Shown here: piece by piece, positions 33,726-47,512 of the stretch
How the letters are laid out: every line of letters starts with the position of its first letter
How positions within the stretch are numbered: position 1 is the first letter of the stretch
Assembly: GCA_013400115.1 (NCBI GenBank)
Contig: VXBP01005608.1
Location: 104,022 to 168,021, forward strand
Length of the DNA: 64,000 nucleotides
Origin: Rhinopomastus cyanomelas
Taxonomy: Eukaryota; Chordata; Aves; Bucerotiformes; Rhinopomastidae
Direction: 5' to 3'
The notes under the pieces: generated by a model
What the model was told of the DNA's origin: nothing
Databases searched by the model: none
The model's input: the letters and a program-made list of their open reading frames with translations, nothing else
Position numbers and translations under genes: made by a program

Positions 33726-35071
33726 TCACACTTTCTTCCTAAAGAAGTCAAGCCGCACACACTATTTCCCACTTTTCTCTTTGTGTTGTCAACAAGGGTG
33801 ATTAATCCAAGAGGTGTTTCTGTACCCTTCTGTAAATGATCCACAAGTGCCCAGGAAGAGATAAATGCAGAAGATCAATGCCCTGTACATTGCATGTGAT
33901 CTATAACACAAGTCCCCATATACTCAAAGCAGTTTTGTTTGGCTAGGTAGAAGACTCATGGAAATGCTCATCATGAAGTGGCTTTTTTGAATTAGCTGGA
34001 TTCTAGTATTTGTAGAATTTGGGGGGTGTTTGGTTTGGCACCATTCTTCGTGTGGCTTGTTGCCAAAAATTCATTATCACATTCCTCTCTGTTGCTGGGT
34101 TATGGTATTTGCACCTTTCATACATGCCTCTTGTACTGCTTTTGCAATTTTCTCCCATTCTCTGCTGATTTTTTGATTTCTTTCATTCTAACATTATTCT
34201 GATGCAGCCCAAACAGCCAACTACCACTGGTGAAGTTATCACTAATTTATACCACAGTATAAAAAAGCAACTGCTGTCTAGTTACAGTCCTTCTGCTAGT
34301 GCCTGTTCTGCTATTCATACTACAGCTTCTTTAAAAAAAACCCTCTTTCTAGCCTCTGTGTATGACTGTGTTGTCTGTGCTAAGTTGAACAAATAGTCTT
34401 CCATTTATCTTTTTTTTTAACATTTTCATTAAGTATCTTATAAAGATATCGCTCTGTTACCCTAAATTAGATTAAGTGCATAGCATCAAATGTTAATTGT
34501 TTATTCTTCAGACTGTGCTTGTTCTTTGAAATAAAAGATGCCGATGCCGTATCGAGGATCCTGGCTATCCTGTCTGTATCCATCCGAAGCAATTTTCACA
34601 TCAGTGATTAAGGGATTAGCTTGAAACCACAAACACATGCCTCAAGCCAAAACATATCACGGTGGATTCTGTGATTCTTACAAGTAATACTGGGCCGTTC
34701 CTTTATTTAGACAATGCATAGAGCAGCTAGTAATAAATGAGGTTTCTGCTGTTTTTTCCAGACCCACAGCCTTCTTTTCAAATTCCTTTGCAGTACACTA
34801 TGTTTTTTGGATTCAAAGTACCAAGTATTTAACAAATTTCTGCACCTCTTCCAGTATTAATTACTGTTTGGAGTCATATTGTCTTGGGGTCCACTCCCAC
34901 TGAGATCCAGGGTGGCATGTCACAGGTTGCTATTAATTCTCAGTACATTATCATTAAACAGATCAAGAATAATTCTGTTCGTGTTTGTCTGAACATCAAC
35001 CTGATCAGCTTCTGCTAATGATTTAATTGGACTGATGTTACAAAACAACTTGGTGTTTAGTAAAGCTCTTC
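33726..35071. other. Unannotated AT-rich DNA
   Basis: Nothing recognisable. Confidence 0.55.
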
Positions 35072-35318
35072 TACGACAAGGGCCAATGGCTGTAAGCTAG
35101 AACATAAATATGAGAAGGAATATCTTCACAGTGAGGGTGATGGAACACTGGAACAGGCTGCCCTGGAGGGTTGTGGAGTCTCCTTCACTGGAGAGGTTTA
35201 AGACCCACCTAGATGTGCTCCTGTGTGACTTGGTCTAGGTGATCCTGCTAGGTGTCAGGGGGATTGAACTAGACGATCTTTTGAGGTCCCTTCCAATCCC
35301 TAATGATTCTATGATTCT
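35072..35318 (+). mobile_element. CR1 LINE 3' fragment
   Basis: It starts at ACGACAAGGGCCAATGGCTG (coding for the TRANGCKL-like part of ORF2), continues through the ORF2 end and 3' UTR, and finishes with CCTAATGATTCTATGATTC. A deletion of a dozen bases lies near 35106 after GCTAGAACATAAATATGAG. Divergence from the young copies is moderate. Confidence 0.92.
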
Positions 35319-38300
35319 TGCTGTGAATTGCAGTTTACTAGGGTACACCAGTGACAATCATGTGAGACTTCTTGTGGAATCGATTCCATGGTGGATCTGC
35401 TCTGGCTCCTGAAGGGACTCTGCTCCATCAACAGTTCCTCTTTTGGGATACTACCAGCAGAGAAAATTTCATTCCCAGATCATTGTTTCTCCTTCAGTGA
35501 GAGCTGCACATCTTCTCTTCATTATGTAAGTCTGGGTGCTGAGCCTTCCTGTTCTCCTAGTGAGTGAACTAGGATGTGCCTCTTGGCACGGTGGATACAG
35601 CATGGTCCAAGACAGTAGAGATAAAAGACAGAGCTACTAAAATGGGAGACAAAACAAAACAGACACAATATGTATCTTTCCAATTGGATGAGGCAAACAG
35701 GTTACAGACCCGTCTGTGCTCATGGCTGTGGATGAACCAAGTGGGTGTGTAACTAGGTGTACTTCAAGGCAGTCATACCTCCAAGTAACACCTTGTCTAA
35801 CACTGATCAAGAAAGACCTGAGAATCATTTCATCTTTTTATACAGATGATTATGTTTTGATGAGAAAATGATGTTCTGACTTAGAAAATAAATACAATCA
35901 GTCCTTGCATGGCATCTTTGTGGTGTTGGCATACAGGTTCTTTTGAGCTGGTCAAATGCAAAGATGGTTGAGTTTTTATTTCCTTGAAATCTCAAGCACC
36001 TTTAAAAATCCTCAGGTCGCAAATACAGAGAAGAATGGAATTTGTAAAAGTAGAACAATGTAAATTTTGTTCAAATTGCCTTAGTGAAGGCAAGGGATGG
36101 TAATTACACCCTGTAAGGATTTCACAGCAGGAGAAATGTGCGTGCTAGTTATAAAATGGAACAGTTAGGCCTTTCTCTATGCTATATTTTCTGCTGTTTT
36201 TATTCAATCACACTTCTCCTTTAAAATTTTTCAACCTCTCATTTAGAAGGAATGACTGGACCAGTTTGGTGGCAGAGAAAAATATTAGAAATTACCATAA
36301 TTTTCAATTTCATCTAAACATAACTGATCCCGCTGAAGAGTAGATGTAACCTTTTGGACAGCAAAGATTAGCATACTTGATCTGAAAAATGTTGTGAATC
36401 TTTGAACACAAGAGTGTTTTGGGATTTCTGGGAAACATCTGTGTTTGTCTAGTTGTACTAAACACTCCCTGGTGAGAGGTGTAGTTTCTGAACATAATAT
36501 ACACAAAATTGATAGACTTCTTCTTGAACAGCGGTTACAAACCAGACCCTTCACTGTGATTAACAATGACCTCTGTTTATCACTCAGAGCAGTCCCAGAG
36601 CTCCTTATGAAAAGAGAGTTTCAGTGAGTGTGGGCAAGAAACGTCTCCTGTCGACTTGCAGGAAGGGTTTTGACAGAGCTCCTTGGTAAAAATTTTCCTT
36701 CCTGTTTTCTATCTGTATGTTTATACTGTGGAACTGATGGTGGGGGATTATGGCTGAAAGATCAGATGGAATTAAAGAGGATCACATAATAGAATCTTAA
36801 ATTTATAAACTGTAAGTTTTCTACAGTAGCAGTATTCATCAGGAATCTTACTGCACATGGAAAATTTTGAAAAGTCTGTAATCTGTGTGGTATCACAGTA
36901 TTTACAATAAGCACATTCTCTTAAATATAAATTTGTAACTGAAGTTTATGTAAAAAACCCTTTGGGGCATCAATTTCAAGAAAATACATAACATCTGTCC
37001 AACGGCTGAGATTTTTCCTATTTAAAAAAAAACAAAACCAAACTTCCATTAGTCTTGTGAAAACAGTTCCCCCACTTAAGACTTGTTCTCTGTGTGCAAA
37101 TAATAGCTTTGAGTCTTCTCTGCCCTGTTGGTTCCACAGAGAAGGTTGGAAAGGCCTCCAGGCGTCTGAATTATGTTCAGCCTTTTGTAACCTCCCATCA
37201 ACACTTGTGATGAGAGTTTTCTCATCTAATTGTGAAGACAATATTTTTGGCTACGTCTCCAGATAGCTGATGGCTTCTTGTGTTGTCATACTTTCTATTT
37301 GTGGTGTTACTAGCTGTTGTATTACAATTCCAGTTTATTCTCTTAGCAGAACACATCCTGTTTTCCTATTTTGGTGATTTTTAGGCTTTTGGGGGAATTA
37401 AAAAGGCTGATATATTCCCTAATGCGGTTGGTGGGCATTTAGCTAATGATTATAGTGCCTGTGATTTTCCTCCAAGGCAAAACTACATCTCTCTCTATAA
37501 GTGTATCTCTTAAATGCAGTATTGAGTACTGGGAAAATGTACATATAATGTTTCTGGTAGAAATTGTCCCTTACCCTTGTGCCTGGAATGTGTCCAAATT
37601 TTGTTGTAGAGATTGTTACTGCTAGACTCAATTATGAATTGTTTTAACAATGACACAATAGTGATGCCAAAACAGTCTATATAAGATTGATTGTTAAAAT
37701 AATGCAAAAATGGAACTAGTGAAGAATACTTTTTCTCTAGTTTTGAAGGATGGTCCGATTTCCAGAAGCAACCAGTTACAGCTCCTAGAATCACTTCATT
37801 TAATTGCTCAGCGGTCAGACAGGCAGGCCCACAGCACACAAGCTAGAGTAATGAATTATTTGTATGGCAATAGACCTTGGAAACAAAAGGCTCTCTGTTT
37901 GCTTTTACTTAGATCTTTGGTACACTAAGATAATTTCAGAAACCTCAATGGAATTATCCAGAACTTCAGTAGTATGAGATGTGAATAGTTCTTAGAGAAT
38001 TTCCTCTAGAAAGATATTCTTGGGATGCATTTCTGTATCACTAAAACAGTGTAGGAAACCTCCAGTCTCACTATAAAGTGTGTTTGCACAAATCTGTGAG
38101 GAGAAAAGCCTCAGATCCATTTAGGAAAATAATTTTAGAAAAACTATTCTAGTTCTGGGCCGGCATTCTGTTAATGACCACAATCAGGAAACATTCCTGC
38201 TGAATCATTTTAATAAACAATTTGATAAATAAAAGAGCCTTTCCTGGCTGAAAGTAAAAATCTATATACAAAGCAACAAAAGATTAATTTCACTCTTGAC

Positions 38301-39764
38301 TATTTCACAGAGTCAAGGAAAAAAACCATAAAGATATGATAAAAGTTCATTTGTTTGCATACAATAATTCATGTCTGCAGTACCCATGTTATGGGACAGG
38401 TAGGAATGCCACGCTGAGAACAGTCTTATGCATTAAGGGAGTGTTCACTGAAGTATATATTTGTTTGTTGGATCAACAAAGTTAATTTATGAGAAACTAG
38501 TCACGCTAAATATACTGAAAAGTCTAAATCTGCAAAGGAGTGAGGTACCACGGAAGGAACTTGCATCTTGCCTGTTGCTATGGAGTTAGTAAAACTAGAT
38601 AGACTCTTCATCTTTGAGGCACTACACCTGTCTTCCTGTGGAAATACAAGGAAAGTACGGAAAAATAGCAACATACAGAGCATATAGGTTAGGTCTTCAA
38701 CGTGGTCCCACACTATCCTTGTGTTTGCTGGATTTACAGTGCTCTAAGCACAAACTTGCCACCGCTCTGTTTTTTAAAACTTTATCATCATTCTGGAAAC
38801 TCTAAATGCTGGTTGCAGTCTCTCTCCCCTCATTCTAAGAAGAAAGGAAGCCTTGAAACCAAATGTAAAAGACAATATTAAAGGTTTTTAACACATATCC
38901 TGCAGTATGTCAATAGGAAAAGGCTGTTATTCTTACATCCAGTGTGTTATACAATCCTTTGAGAACCTCAGCTTCTGTTTTCCTGCTCCGTTGATTGCAC
39001 TTGGCTTTCTACCATGTCACAGTGAGAGCAACTGAAGGCAAATCTTTACTGAATTGCTTGCATTTATAAAGATAGATTGAAATTTGGCTGTTTATTCCCT
39101 AGATTATTCAGCTTTTTAATGAACTGGGATAATCACTAGGGGTTGAGGAAAACAAAAGGTGTAAAAACATGTGGGAACATAGTATTGGAACTGGAGAGTT
39201 GTATCTGGAGGGAAGAAAACTTAACATATACACCTGAACTTTATTGATGGACAAAAATCCCCACCTTTGCAGTTGATAAATGAAAGCAAAGTAAGCCAGG
39301 TAACCTCTCTAACCCCGCAGTACTGTGGGTGAGTTTCTTAGGTAATAGAACTCAGCAGGAATTTGCCAGTGTTTTCTCTGAGGTTAAAGTTTTCACTTTC
39401 TCTACAGAACTAAATGAAGACATCAGGTAAAATACAGAAGGGTGCTCATCAGGCTAACAGGTACAATATTGGATACCCCAGGACACCAGATGTCTTCAGA
39501 TAACTTTTTCCTGGCTTTACGGTTTAGGAGAATACCATAGCTCAGACTTTTTGTTCTCAACAAGCATGATCCTGTTAGGCCTGTCCCAGAGAATTAGAAG
39601 GTAGTCCTTCCTTCAAAAACATGATTTAATTCAGCATTTTAATTGTACCTGCAGTAAGGTGACCTGTATGTCCAAAATGAATGTGGTTTGCAGAGCAGTC
39701 ACAGTTTATCTGCACATGGACAGCAACAAAAGACTAAGAGAGGACTTGAAATGTTCTATGAGCA
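35319..39764. other. Unannotated AT-rich DNA
   Basis: No repeat family, exon or RNA recognised across 4.4 kb. Confidence 0.55.
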
Positions 39765-40769
39765 TTAGAGAGTGATGGTCAATGGGACACAGTCTAGTTG
39801 GAGGCCTGTATCTAGTGAAGTTCCCTAGGGTCGGTACTGGGACCGGTCCTGTTCAATATATTCATTAATGATTTGGATGAGGGATTAGGGGCCCCTGTCA
39901 GCAAGTTTGCTGATGACACAAAGCTGGGTGGTCTCGCCAACACCCCTGCAGACTGTGCTGCCATTCAGCAAGACCTGGACAGGTTGGAGAGCTGGGCAGA
40001 GAGAAATGTAATGAAGTATAACAAGGGCAAGTGTGGAGTCCTTCATCTGGGCAAGAACAACTCCAGGTACCAGTATAGGTTGGAGACTGACCTGTTGGAG
40101 GACAGTGTAGGAGAAAGGGACGTGGGGGTCCTGGTGGACAGTAGGATGACCATGAGCCTGCAATGTGTTGTTGTGCCCAAGAAGGCCAACAGCATCCTGG
40201 GATGGATCAGAAAGGGGTTGGTTAGCAGATCGAGAAAGGTTATTCTCCACATCTACTCTGCACTAGTGAGACCACATGTGAAGTATTGTGTCCAGGTCTG
40301 GGCCCCTCAGTTCACAGAGCTGCTGGAGGATGTCCAGCGTAGAGCAATGCGGGTGATGAAGGAAGTAGTACACCTCCCTTATGAGGAGAGGCTGAGGGAG
40401 CTGGGTCTCTTTAGCTTGGAGAAGAGTAGACTGAGTGGTGACCTCATAAATATTTGAGGGGCGCATATCAGGAGGGTGGAGACAGGCTCTTCTCAATGTA
40501 GTCTGGTGATAGGACATGGGGCAATGGGTACCAGCTGGAGCAAAGGAGCTTCCATATAAATATCAGAAGAAACTTCTTCACAGTGAAAGTGATGAAGCAT
40601 TGGAACAGGCTGTCCAGGGAGGTTGAGGAGTCTCCTTCTCTGGAGACGTTTTAAAACCCATATGGATATGTTCATTTGTGACTTGGTCTAGGTGATCCTA
40701 CTGTGGCAGGGGGATTGGACTTAATGATCTTTCAAGGTCTCTTCTGATCCCTAATGATTCTATGATTAG
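39765..40769 (+). mobile_element. 5'-truncated CR1 LINE, moderately decayed
   Basis: Homology starts in the RT domain at AGAGAGTGATGGTCAATGGG and runs to the tail CCTAATGATTCTATGATT. The ORF2 frame is damaged early (the GVPQGS region reads GTTCCCTAGGG with a missing base) and late (about ten bases lost near 40447). The copy belongs to the same broad group as those at 8300-10185 and 46588-47512. Confidence 0.93.
39873..40457 (+). pseudogene. CR1 ORF2 reverse transcriptase remnant
   Basis: A 194-residue open frame covers VSKFADDTKLGG (catalytic FADD intact), DRLESWAERNVMKYNKGKCG, DLGVLVDSRMTMSLQ, ANSILGWIRKG, VRPHVKYCVQVWAPQ and EERLRELGLFSLEKSRLSGDLI. It ends at a frameshift caused by loss of about ten bases in the counterpart of INVYKY. 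The upstream RT motifs are outside the element, lost by 5' truncation. No function is possible. Confidence 0.88.
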
Positions 40770-42686
40770 ATCTTAGAAGCTGAATATATCAACAGGCTTC
40801 ACTGTGACATGGGAAGCAACATTGCCAGGACAATGTGATTCCTCTAAGTGTAGAACTGTGATTGCTCTCATTATTCTGTGTTTTTGGTGATGAGTAATGT
40901 GAGAGATTATGTTCTGTTGAAAGAGAGGACTGAAATGGGGAGAAAACAGGAGTGAGAGGCAAGGGTGGAGAGGATATGTGAAAGTCCAGCAGGTGGCTGT
41001 AGATGAGGAAATAGCACAGCGCCAAAACACGGGAAGAAAAGCAGAGAATGTGTCCATTCTCATTTCTCTGTGTTCATCTTGTTTACTCTCTTAAACTGTT
41101 CCTGTCCAGTGAGAGGGGTGGAAAATTAAAATGGAGATAAGGTTTTTAATAGTGTGGTGTTTCAGAGTTTCTTCCTCCAGGGGACACACTCATGAGAAGT
41201 TTCTTTTTCGTTTAAATCCAGTTAGTTTATCCTCATGTTGTTGCTTAGGGTTCTTTTGGTTCCGTTTGGGGATTTTATTCCTGTTTGAAGGAAGCTCCTT
41301 ACTTTTCTGTGTCCTCTGTGTGCTATGTATAATGCAGTATTTGCAGCAGTGCTTTGGAGGTCTGAAATCATTGTTCATTTTATGATGATCTTCCATTAAT
41401 ACGGGATATAGGATTATTTACATAAAATAAAAAAGAGGTTTTGTAAAACAATCTCTGGACAAAGGCACGGTGTGTTTGGAATGCGTATGACTTTATCAAT
41501 GCATGACTATACATTCTATATGAACAAGACCTTTCATACTATGAAGATTTTCTGCTTGCCTAGCAAAGCTCAGAGCAAAGCTGAAATCAAAGCAGCCTTA
41601 CTTAGTGAAGCAATTTCATTTTACCTGAAACACTGAAGCTTAAATTATAAGCTTGGGGATGACTCTGTAGAAATAATGTATGAATATAAACTACATAATT
41701 TTCCTAGTGTATTTTCACAATCAATAGAACCGTGTGTTTAAAGTAGGGAACCTCAGGTCAGTCTTCTAAGCAGTGAACGAATAACGTGTTGGTTTTTTTT
41801 TATTATCAGAGAAAAGCTGCTCTATGCAAATAATATCTGACAGGAATATTTAATAGGTTGTACAGTAGGAAGTAATTGCCTGCTAGTGGGGCATGCTAAA
41901 ACAAAAAAGAGAAATACTGAAATAACAAATCCGATCAGATTTCACATCTAGATTTTTTTTCTAACACTAGGTGGTCTGACAGGTCATGATGAAATATATT
42001 AAATAAATGTCATAAACTCTGCCTGGGTTCTAGATTGTAAATATTCTTATTAAATAACTGAGCAGAGGGTTAGTTGATATATTTATGTTTCTCTATCATA
42101 CATTGAATGTTTACTGAACATGGTGGGATATGTTTTCATGGCAAGGTGTGCTCTGTACCACAGTTCCTGGCACAATTTACTGTGGTGACTGAATCTAAAC
42201 AACTTTGTGTGTCTTCACTAGAAAAGACTGCAAGTGCAGGGACAGTGTTTATTCTTTTCCTTTAAGTTCCTCGCAGCTGAAAAGAAACAACAGTCCTCTA
42301 TTTCCCCCAACCCTGAATACTGTTTCCATTCTCACATTAATTTTCTCTCTTGGGAAACATAGGGCACATGGAATCCCACAAAGCTGAGGAGGGTTTCACA
42401 GTGTTCTTAGAACAAAATAATGCTTGGTGCTTTGGGTTCTTCTGGGTGTATGTGAGTATCTGCTGTAAAGGTCATGAGGGAAGTGGTGTCCAGGAGCTGT
42501 TACATAGTGACTAAACAGTTAATGGGAGAATGTTCTTTTAATGTGACCCTAAACCTTTCTGATCTTTATGGCCACTTGCTCATGAAAGTAGCACATTAAA
42601 CAGACTTGAACATTGTTGCTTCTGGACCGTGAGCTATGCATGGGACTGAGGAACAGGAATGCAGATGATCTGGGCTTCATCTGCAG
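40770..42686. other. Unannotated AT-rich DNA
   Basis: No gene or repeat recognised. Confidence 0.5.
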
Positions 42687-43128
42687 ACACAACACCTCTA
42701 TAGGTGGTATATGGCCAATCCTGATTTACCTGTGGGAGGACAGACAATTTCCCTTCCCTCAAAGTCTAACGTGGCCCCGTCAGCTCTTTCTCCATGCCTG
42801 AGTGGTGAACAGGAGCCATCTATGAACAAGCCCAACCCAGCCAGCATCAGGAAGAAGGCTGTCCTGAAGAACTTTAGAGAAACTAGGAGAGAAACAAATG
42901 AACAAAGCTCACCTGACACAGCCAATAGGAAGAGGACCAGAGAAAGTGCTGAAGTAGGCTCTGCCTATGAAAGGCTGGTGTAGAGCTGGATTGAGAACCA
43001 TGAGCACTCTGCTTCAAACTGCTGTTTGGACTGCTGGTCCAAGAAAAAAGAAGGAGCAAGCCCTGTTGCAAACACAAATATTCTGGACCAGGATCTGCAA
43101 GGCCATGTATACGCCTATGGAAAACAAG
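42687..43128 (+). other. Uncertain exon-like reading frame
   Basis: The stretch lies between an acceptor-like TTCATCTGCAG (ends 42686) and a strong donor-like CAAG|GTAAGA (GT at 43129-43130). One frame is open from the acceptor for 99 codons, meets a TAG at 42981-42983, and is then open again up to the donor and a little beyond. The translated text is rich in Lys, Arg, Glu and Ser (KKAVLKNFRETRRETNE, NRKRTRESAEVG; after the stop SWIENHEHSASNCCLDC). I do not recognise the protein. It could be a decayed exon, an exon of an old repeat, or chance. Confidence 0.25.
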
Positions 43129-43130
43129 GT

Positions 43131-43524
43131 AAGAGAACCAGAAATAAAATAACACAAACATGGAGGTACAAAAACATGGAGTAGCCCCAAACCTTTTCTA
43201 ACTTTTGTGAGAATATGTCTGAATTTTATATTTGGAAGAAAGATAGGTACATCTGCAATGCTACAGCTGTAAGGCAGGAATAAAACAAGGATATACCATG
43301 CAGTCAGATCATTTCAGCTGATATTGCAGCCAGGGATGTGATGTGTTAATTATTTTAACACTCAGTTTGATCAGCTTTGACCTCAAACAGCTGGTTGTGT
43401 ATCTGCTGAGCAAAGACAGTTATATCAGTTTGTAAAAGTTTGGGAGTTTGGACTAGTAGGGTCAGGAAACTGGACTAGTATGGTCAGGGCAACTAGATTC
43501 ACAGTGCTAGCTATGGGTTTGATA
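43131..43524. other. Unannotated AT-rich DNA
   Basis: Nothing recognisable. Confidence 0.5.
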
Positions 43525-43590
43525 GAGTTAGATTAATGGTTCAATTCAATAATCTTAAAGGTCTTTTGCAAACTAAATGATTCTATGACT
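43525..43590 (+). mobile_element. Short old CR1 tail
   Basis: GAGTTAGATTAATGGTTCAA, then TCAATAATCTTAAAGGTC and AAATGATTCTATGACTC, match the end of an older CR1 type (GGTTGGACTTGATGATCTTAAAGG..ATGATTCTATGA). Confidence 0.75.
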
Positions 43591-46587
43591 CACATGCATA
43601 GTGATCAAGTTTCACTCAGACTTTGGTCAAGTAATTGGGAAGCAAAGAGTTTACTTTGTGCACTCTTCCAGTGAAATAAGCTTACACTGATTTAGAGGTC
43701 AATGGATGTGAAAATTTATGCCATCCTCGTTACACCTTTAGGGCCCATGGGAGCCCCAAATTGTGGATGTTCTAATGAAGGTAATTAGACCACGATCTAT
43801 TTTAGCTGGAGGCAAAAGACCTTAAATCAAAAGGAGAGTGTTCCAGTAACCTTGAAATTGGGGTGAGGACTACAGACTGCCTTCTGGCATAACAAATATC
43901 TAAAGTCATTGTTTAAAAAAGTGAGAGAAGCAAATCACCACGGGAGTTGTTGTGCTGCCAAGGCTAGGCTTGCTTTTGGTGGGGTAAGGTATGTATTCCT
44001 TGGCTCCTGATTCTGCAAGCAGCATTCCTGGTGACTGAGGCGTGGGCCGTTCATACTCTCCTGCATGATTCCTTGAAGTGATATCTCAGTCTCTCCTGTG
44101 ATGCACAGGTGGAACTGATGTGACTCTGACTCTACACGAGAACAAATTTCCAGTAAAGGTTTTTCATGCCCTTTGACCGTAAATGTGCCTGTGTAGAAAA
44201 CTTTGCATTCCTAAGGCAAACCCTTTCTCAGAGTCTCTTCACTTCCAGGAATTTAAAAAATACGACTGAACATAAGCTATGAGCACACATGGCTGTGCCT
44301 GTTAGAGTGTATCATGTTAAATTCTTGGTAAATGACGAACATTTGATGGTCTCTGCATCTGCTGCCTTTTACCTTGAGAAGTAGTTTTTCTCACGCGACG
44401 TGTTATGTACGCTTAGAGTCCATTCTTTCTCATCACATATTACATTTTGAAATTGTGTTTAAAATGTAGTTACTTTTATTTAAGCGCTATGAGTTGGAGC
44501 CCAGCTGCTCACTGAGTTGTCTTACATGAAGTAGTCATTTCCTTACAAGTTATAAGACTTCGAGCAGATCTCCTTTCTCTCCAATGCCCAGCTCTAGTCA
44601 TGTAGCAACGGCTTTTGATTATTCCTGAGCTGAGCTGGATGTTGATGGGTGAAATCACTTGTGGCATGTTATCAACCACTTCAATTCACTTCTGCTAAAT
44701 AATGAAATCCAGTAATAAATTGAACAGACAAGCATAATCTCTTAAAAGTGCTCTAGGGGGCCCTACCTATTTTCTTTCTTCTCTCGTGGTATTTCTTTTC
44801 TTTATATGTGAGCTGCTGGTAATGCCGGGACTGATGCATAGTGGATTCTAAGTAATAAAATGTTTCCAAAATCTGAAAAACGGTTATGCTTTTTCTTCCT
44901 TTTTTTTCCTTTTTAAATTGTGCTGGCAAATTTGCCTGTCCATCTTGTTGGAGGCACAGCTTTGTCTTGGATAGTTTAAAATCTTGAAGGAGACAATGTT
45001 TATCCCTCACAGATGAAGGAGAAAATCAGCGTCACGTAGGAAAGCATAATCTGTAATGCACCTAGTCACGGTATGCGCTCTTTGGCACAACATATGGCAA
45101 CAGAAATTACCTTTGTACAACCCAACTGTGGGGTATAATTTATCCAGTCCAAGGCACCATGGTGACAGGCAATAGATTTGATAGCACACACGTTCCGCAT
45201 GCTAAAATGCCAGGTTGTCTCCTTTCCTCTGGAATGTGGAGCACTATGGCCATGCAAAGCAATTCTGACTTTTCCTGGCAAATCTTCATTCTCCTCTTAT
45301 GATGTCACTTGCACACTCCCATCCTGCGATAGTAATAAGAAAACAAAATAAAGAGGAGGTGGCAATGTAGCTGCTGGAGAAGAATGAAAGGAAAGTGATA
45401 AAGTGTGACTTTTACAGTGTGCACTGTCAGCTAAAGAATGAAACAATTTTAGGCTTGAACATTAGGGACACTGAAAGTGCTTAGAGATTTATGCAACAAC
45501 AATACTTCAGATCATTTTATGGTATCATTGCTTCAAATACCTGAAATTAAAACAGTGTAGTACAGTGTTACTTCAATAATTCTGTCCATTGGAGGACTGG
45601 GATTTTTATTTGGGAAGTAAAATGCTATCACTGCAAAAGATAAACAATAGATTTTTATGGTTGGGCTCTTGTGTTTTTAAGGTGATTTACTTGCCTTTTC
45701 ACTTTCTGCCTGCTCCAGAGGGCTAAATATGCAGACCACAGTGACCTTGGGTTTGTCTATTGGAACTAAGTAGAGACTCAAAATCTTATTTCTTGTCATA
45801 GAAACAAAATTCTGGGGTGCAATTTCTTTGCAAAGTCATATACTGTCCATAAAGGTGTCTCAGAAACATTGAGGAAAATCTCTAGAATTTCTCAAAGGGG
45901 AGGTTTGATGTTATAGATCTAGTACAAAATGTCTAATAATAATCAGTCATTTGTCAGCTGAAGAGCAAGTCTGCTTTTTGCTTTGGCAGTTACCTCTAGT
46001 CTGAGCTTGGCAGATATAACCGGAAAGAACTGTACCTGGTGCTCTCCATTCAGTATGAAGAATATGGAAATGCCATGAAAACCATAGCTGCGTATGCATC
46101 TTGATGGCTTTTCTAGCATGGACAGTAATTTTCACAAGTAATGATCAGTCTTTTGTAGAGAAAGGTGTTATGAAATTTTACTAACTTTGGGTCTGGTTGG
46201 TGTCCAGTTGAGTCCTCTGTGCTACAGAAAAATTTTATTGTTGATACGACCCACAGCTACAGGTGAATTGAGAATGAGGGTTATATGTGATACCGAACAA
46301 GGTGTGCTCAGTTGGGAAGGAAGGGTGCTGACAGAGGAGCTGATAAAGTGTTCAGCAGATACCTCTGTGAGCAAGAAGCCCTGCTGTGCTGCAACCTGTT
46401 CTGAACTGGGAATGGGAGATGGGGCTGCTGGGGCTGCTTTGAGGTGGTATCTCAGAGACATCAAGTCCAGGCAACAAAGCACATCAGCTTTCTTGCAAAA
46501 TGCCTGACTTAATATTGATCTTCGGCCTTTTTTTCCCCCAAGACAACAGTAACAACAACAACAGATCATCATCGCCTTCTTCATCTT
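43591..46587. other. Unannotated AT-rich DNA
   Basis: No gene or repeat family recognised. A short (AAC)n run lies at 46551-46562, just before the next CR1. Confidence 0.55.
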
Positions 46588-47512
46588 GGAGATTTGGATT
46601 CAACCAGAGGAAGAGGGGAAGGGTTAGGGTACACTGTCAACAAGTTTGCTGATGACAAAAAGCTGGGTGGTGTCACCGACACCCCTGCAGACTGTGCTGC
46701 CATTCAGTGGGACCTGGACAGGTTGGAGAGATGGACAGAAAGGAATGTAATGAAGTATAATAAGGGTAAGTGTAGTCTTGCATCTAGGCAAGAACAACCC
46801 CAGGTACCACTATAGGTTGAGGACTGACCTGTTGGACAGCAGTGTAGGAGAAAGGGACCTGGGGGTCCTGGTGGCCAGCAGGATGATCATGAGCCAGCAA
46901 TGTGCTCTTGTGGCCAAGAGGGCCAACAGCATCCTGGGGTGGATTAGAAGAGGAGTGGTTAGCAGATCAAGAGAGGTCCTTCTCCCCATCTACTCTGCAC
47001 TAGTGAGACCACTTCTGGAGTACTCTATCCAGTTCTGGGCCCCTCAGTTCAAGAGGAACATGGAGCTACTGAAGGGAGTCCAGTGTAGAGCAACAAAGAT
47101 GATGAAGGGAGTAGAACATCTCCCTTCAGGGAGCTGGGTTTCTTTAGCTTGGAGAAGAGGAGGCTGAGGGGTGACCTCATTAATGTCTATAAATATGTGA
47201 AGGGTCGGTATCAGGAGGATGGAGCCAGGCTCTTCTCAATGTCATCTAGTGATAGGACAAGGGGCAATGTGTGCAAGCTGGAACACAGGAGGTTTCACAT
47301 GAATATCAGAAGGAACTTCTTCACAGTGAGGGTGATGAAGCTTTGGAACAGTCTGTCTGAGGGAGATGTGGAGACTCCTTCTCTGGAGACATTTAAGACC
47401 CACGTGGATATGTTTATGTGTGACTTGGTGTAGGTGATCCTGCTGTGTCAGGGGGATTGGGCTTGATGATCTTCTGAGGTTCCTTCCAATCCCTAATGTT
47501 CTGTTATTCTGT
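46588..47512 (+). mobile_element. 5'-truncated CR1 LINE, moderately decayed
   Basis: It begins near the GATTTGGAT that precedes the FADD box and ends with CCTAATGTTCTGTTATTCTG. Two indels break ORF2: two bases are missing near 46774 (GTGTAGTCTTGC against GTGCAGAGTCTTGC), and a net 13 bases near 47129 remove the EERL part. The first ~25 bases (CAACCAGAGGAAGAGGGG) fit poorly and may be a joint sequence made during insertion. Confidence 0.9.
46594..47433 (+). pseudogene. Frameshifted CR1 ORF2 C-terminal half
   Basis: Three frames follow each other. 46594-46815 holds VNKFADDKKLGG (FADD intact) and RNVMKYNKGKC. 46778-47167 holds the HLGKNNPRYHYRL to RATKMMKGVEHLP part. 47149-47433 holds EKRRLRGDLINVYKYVKG to MFMCDLV and a stop. 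The final stop agrees with other copies. Restoring function is excluded by the missing N-terminal RT motifs as well as by the frameshifts. Confidence 0.88.
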
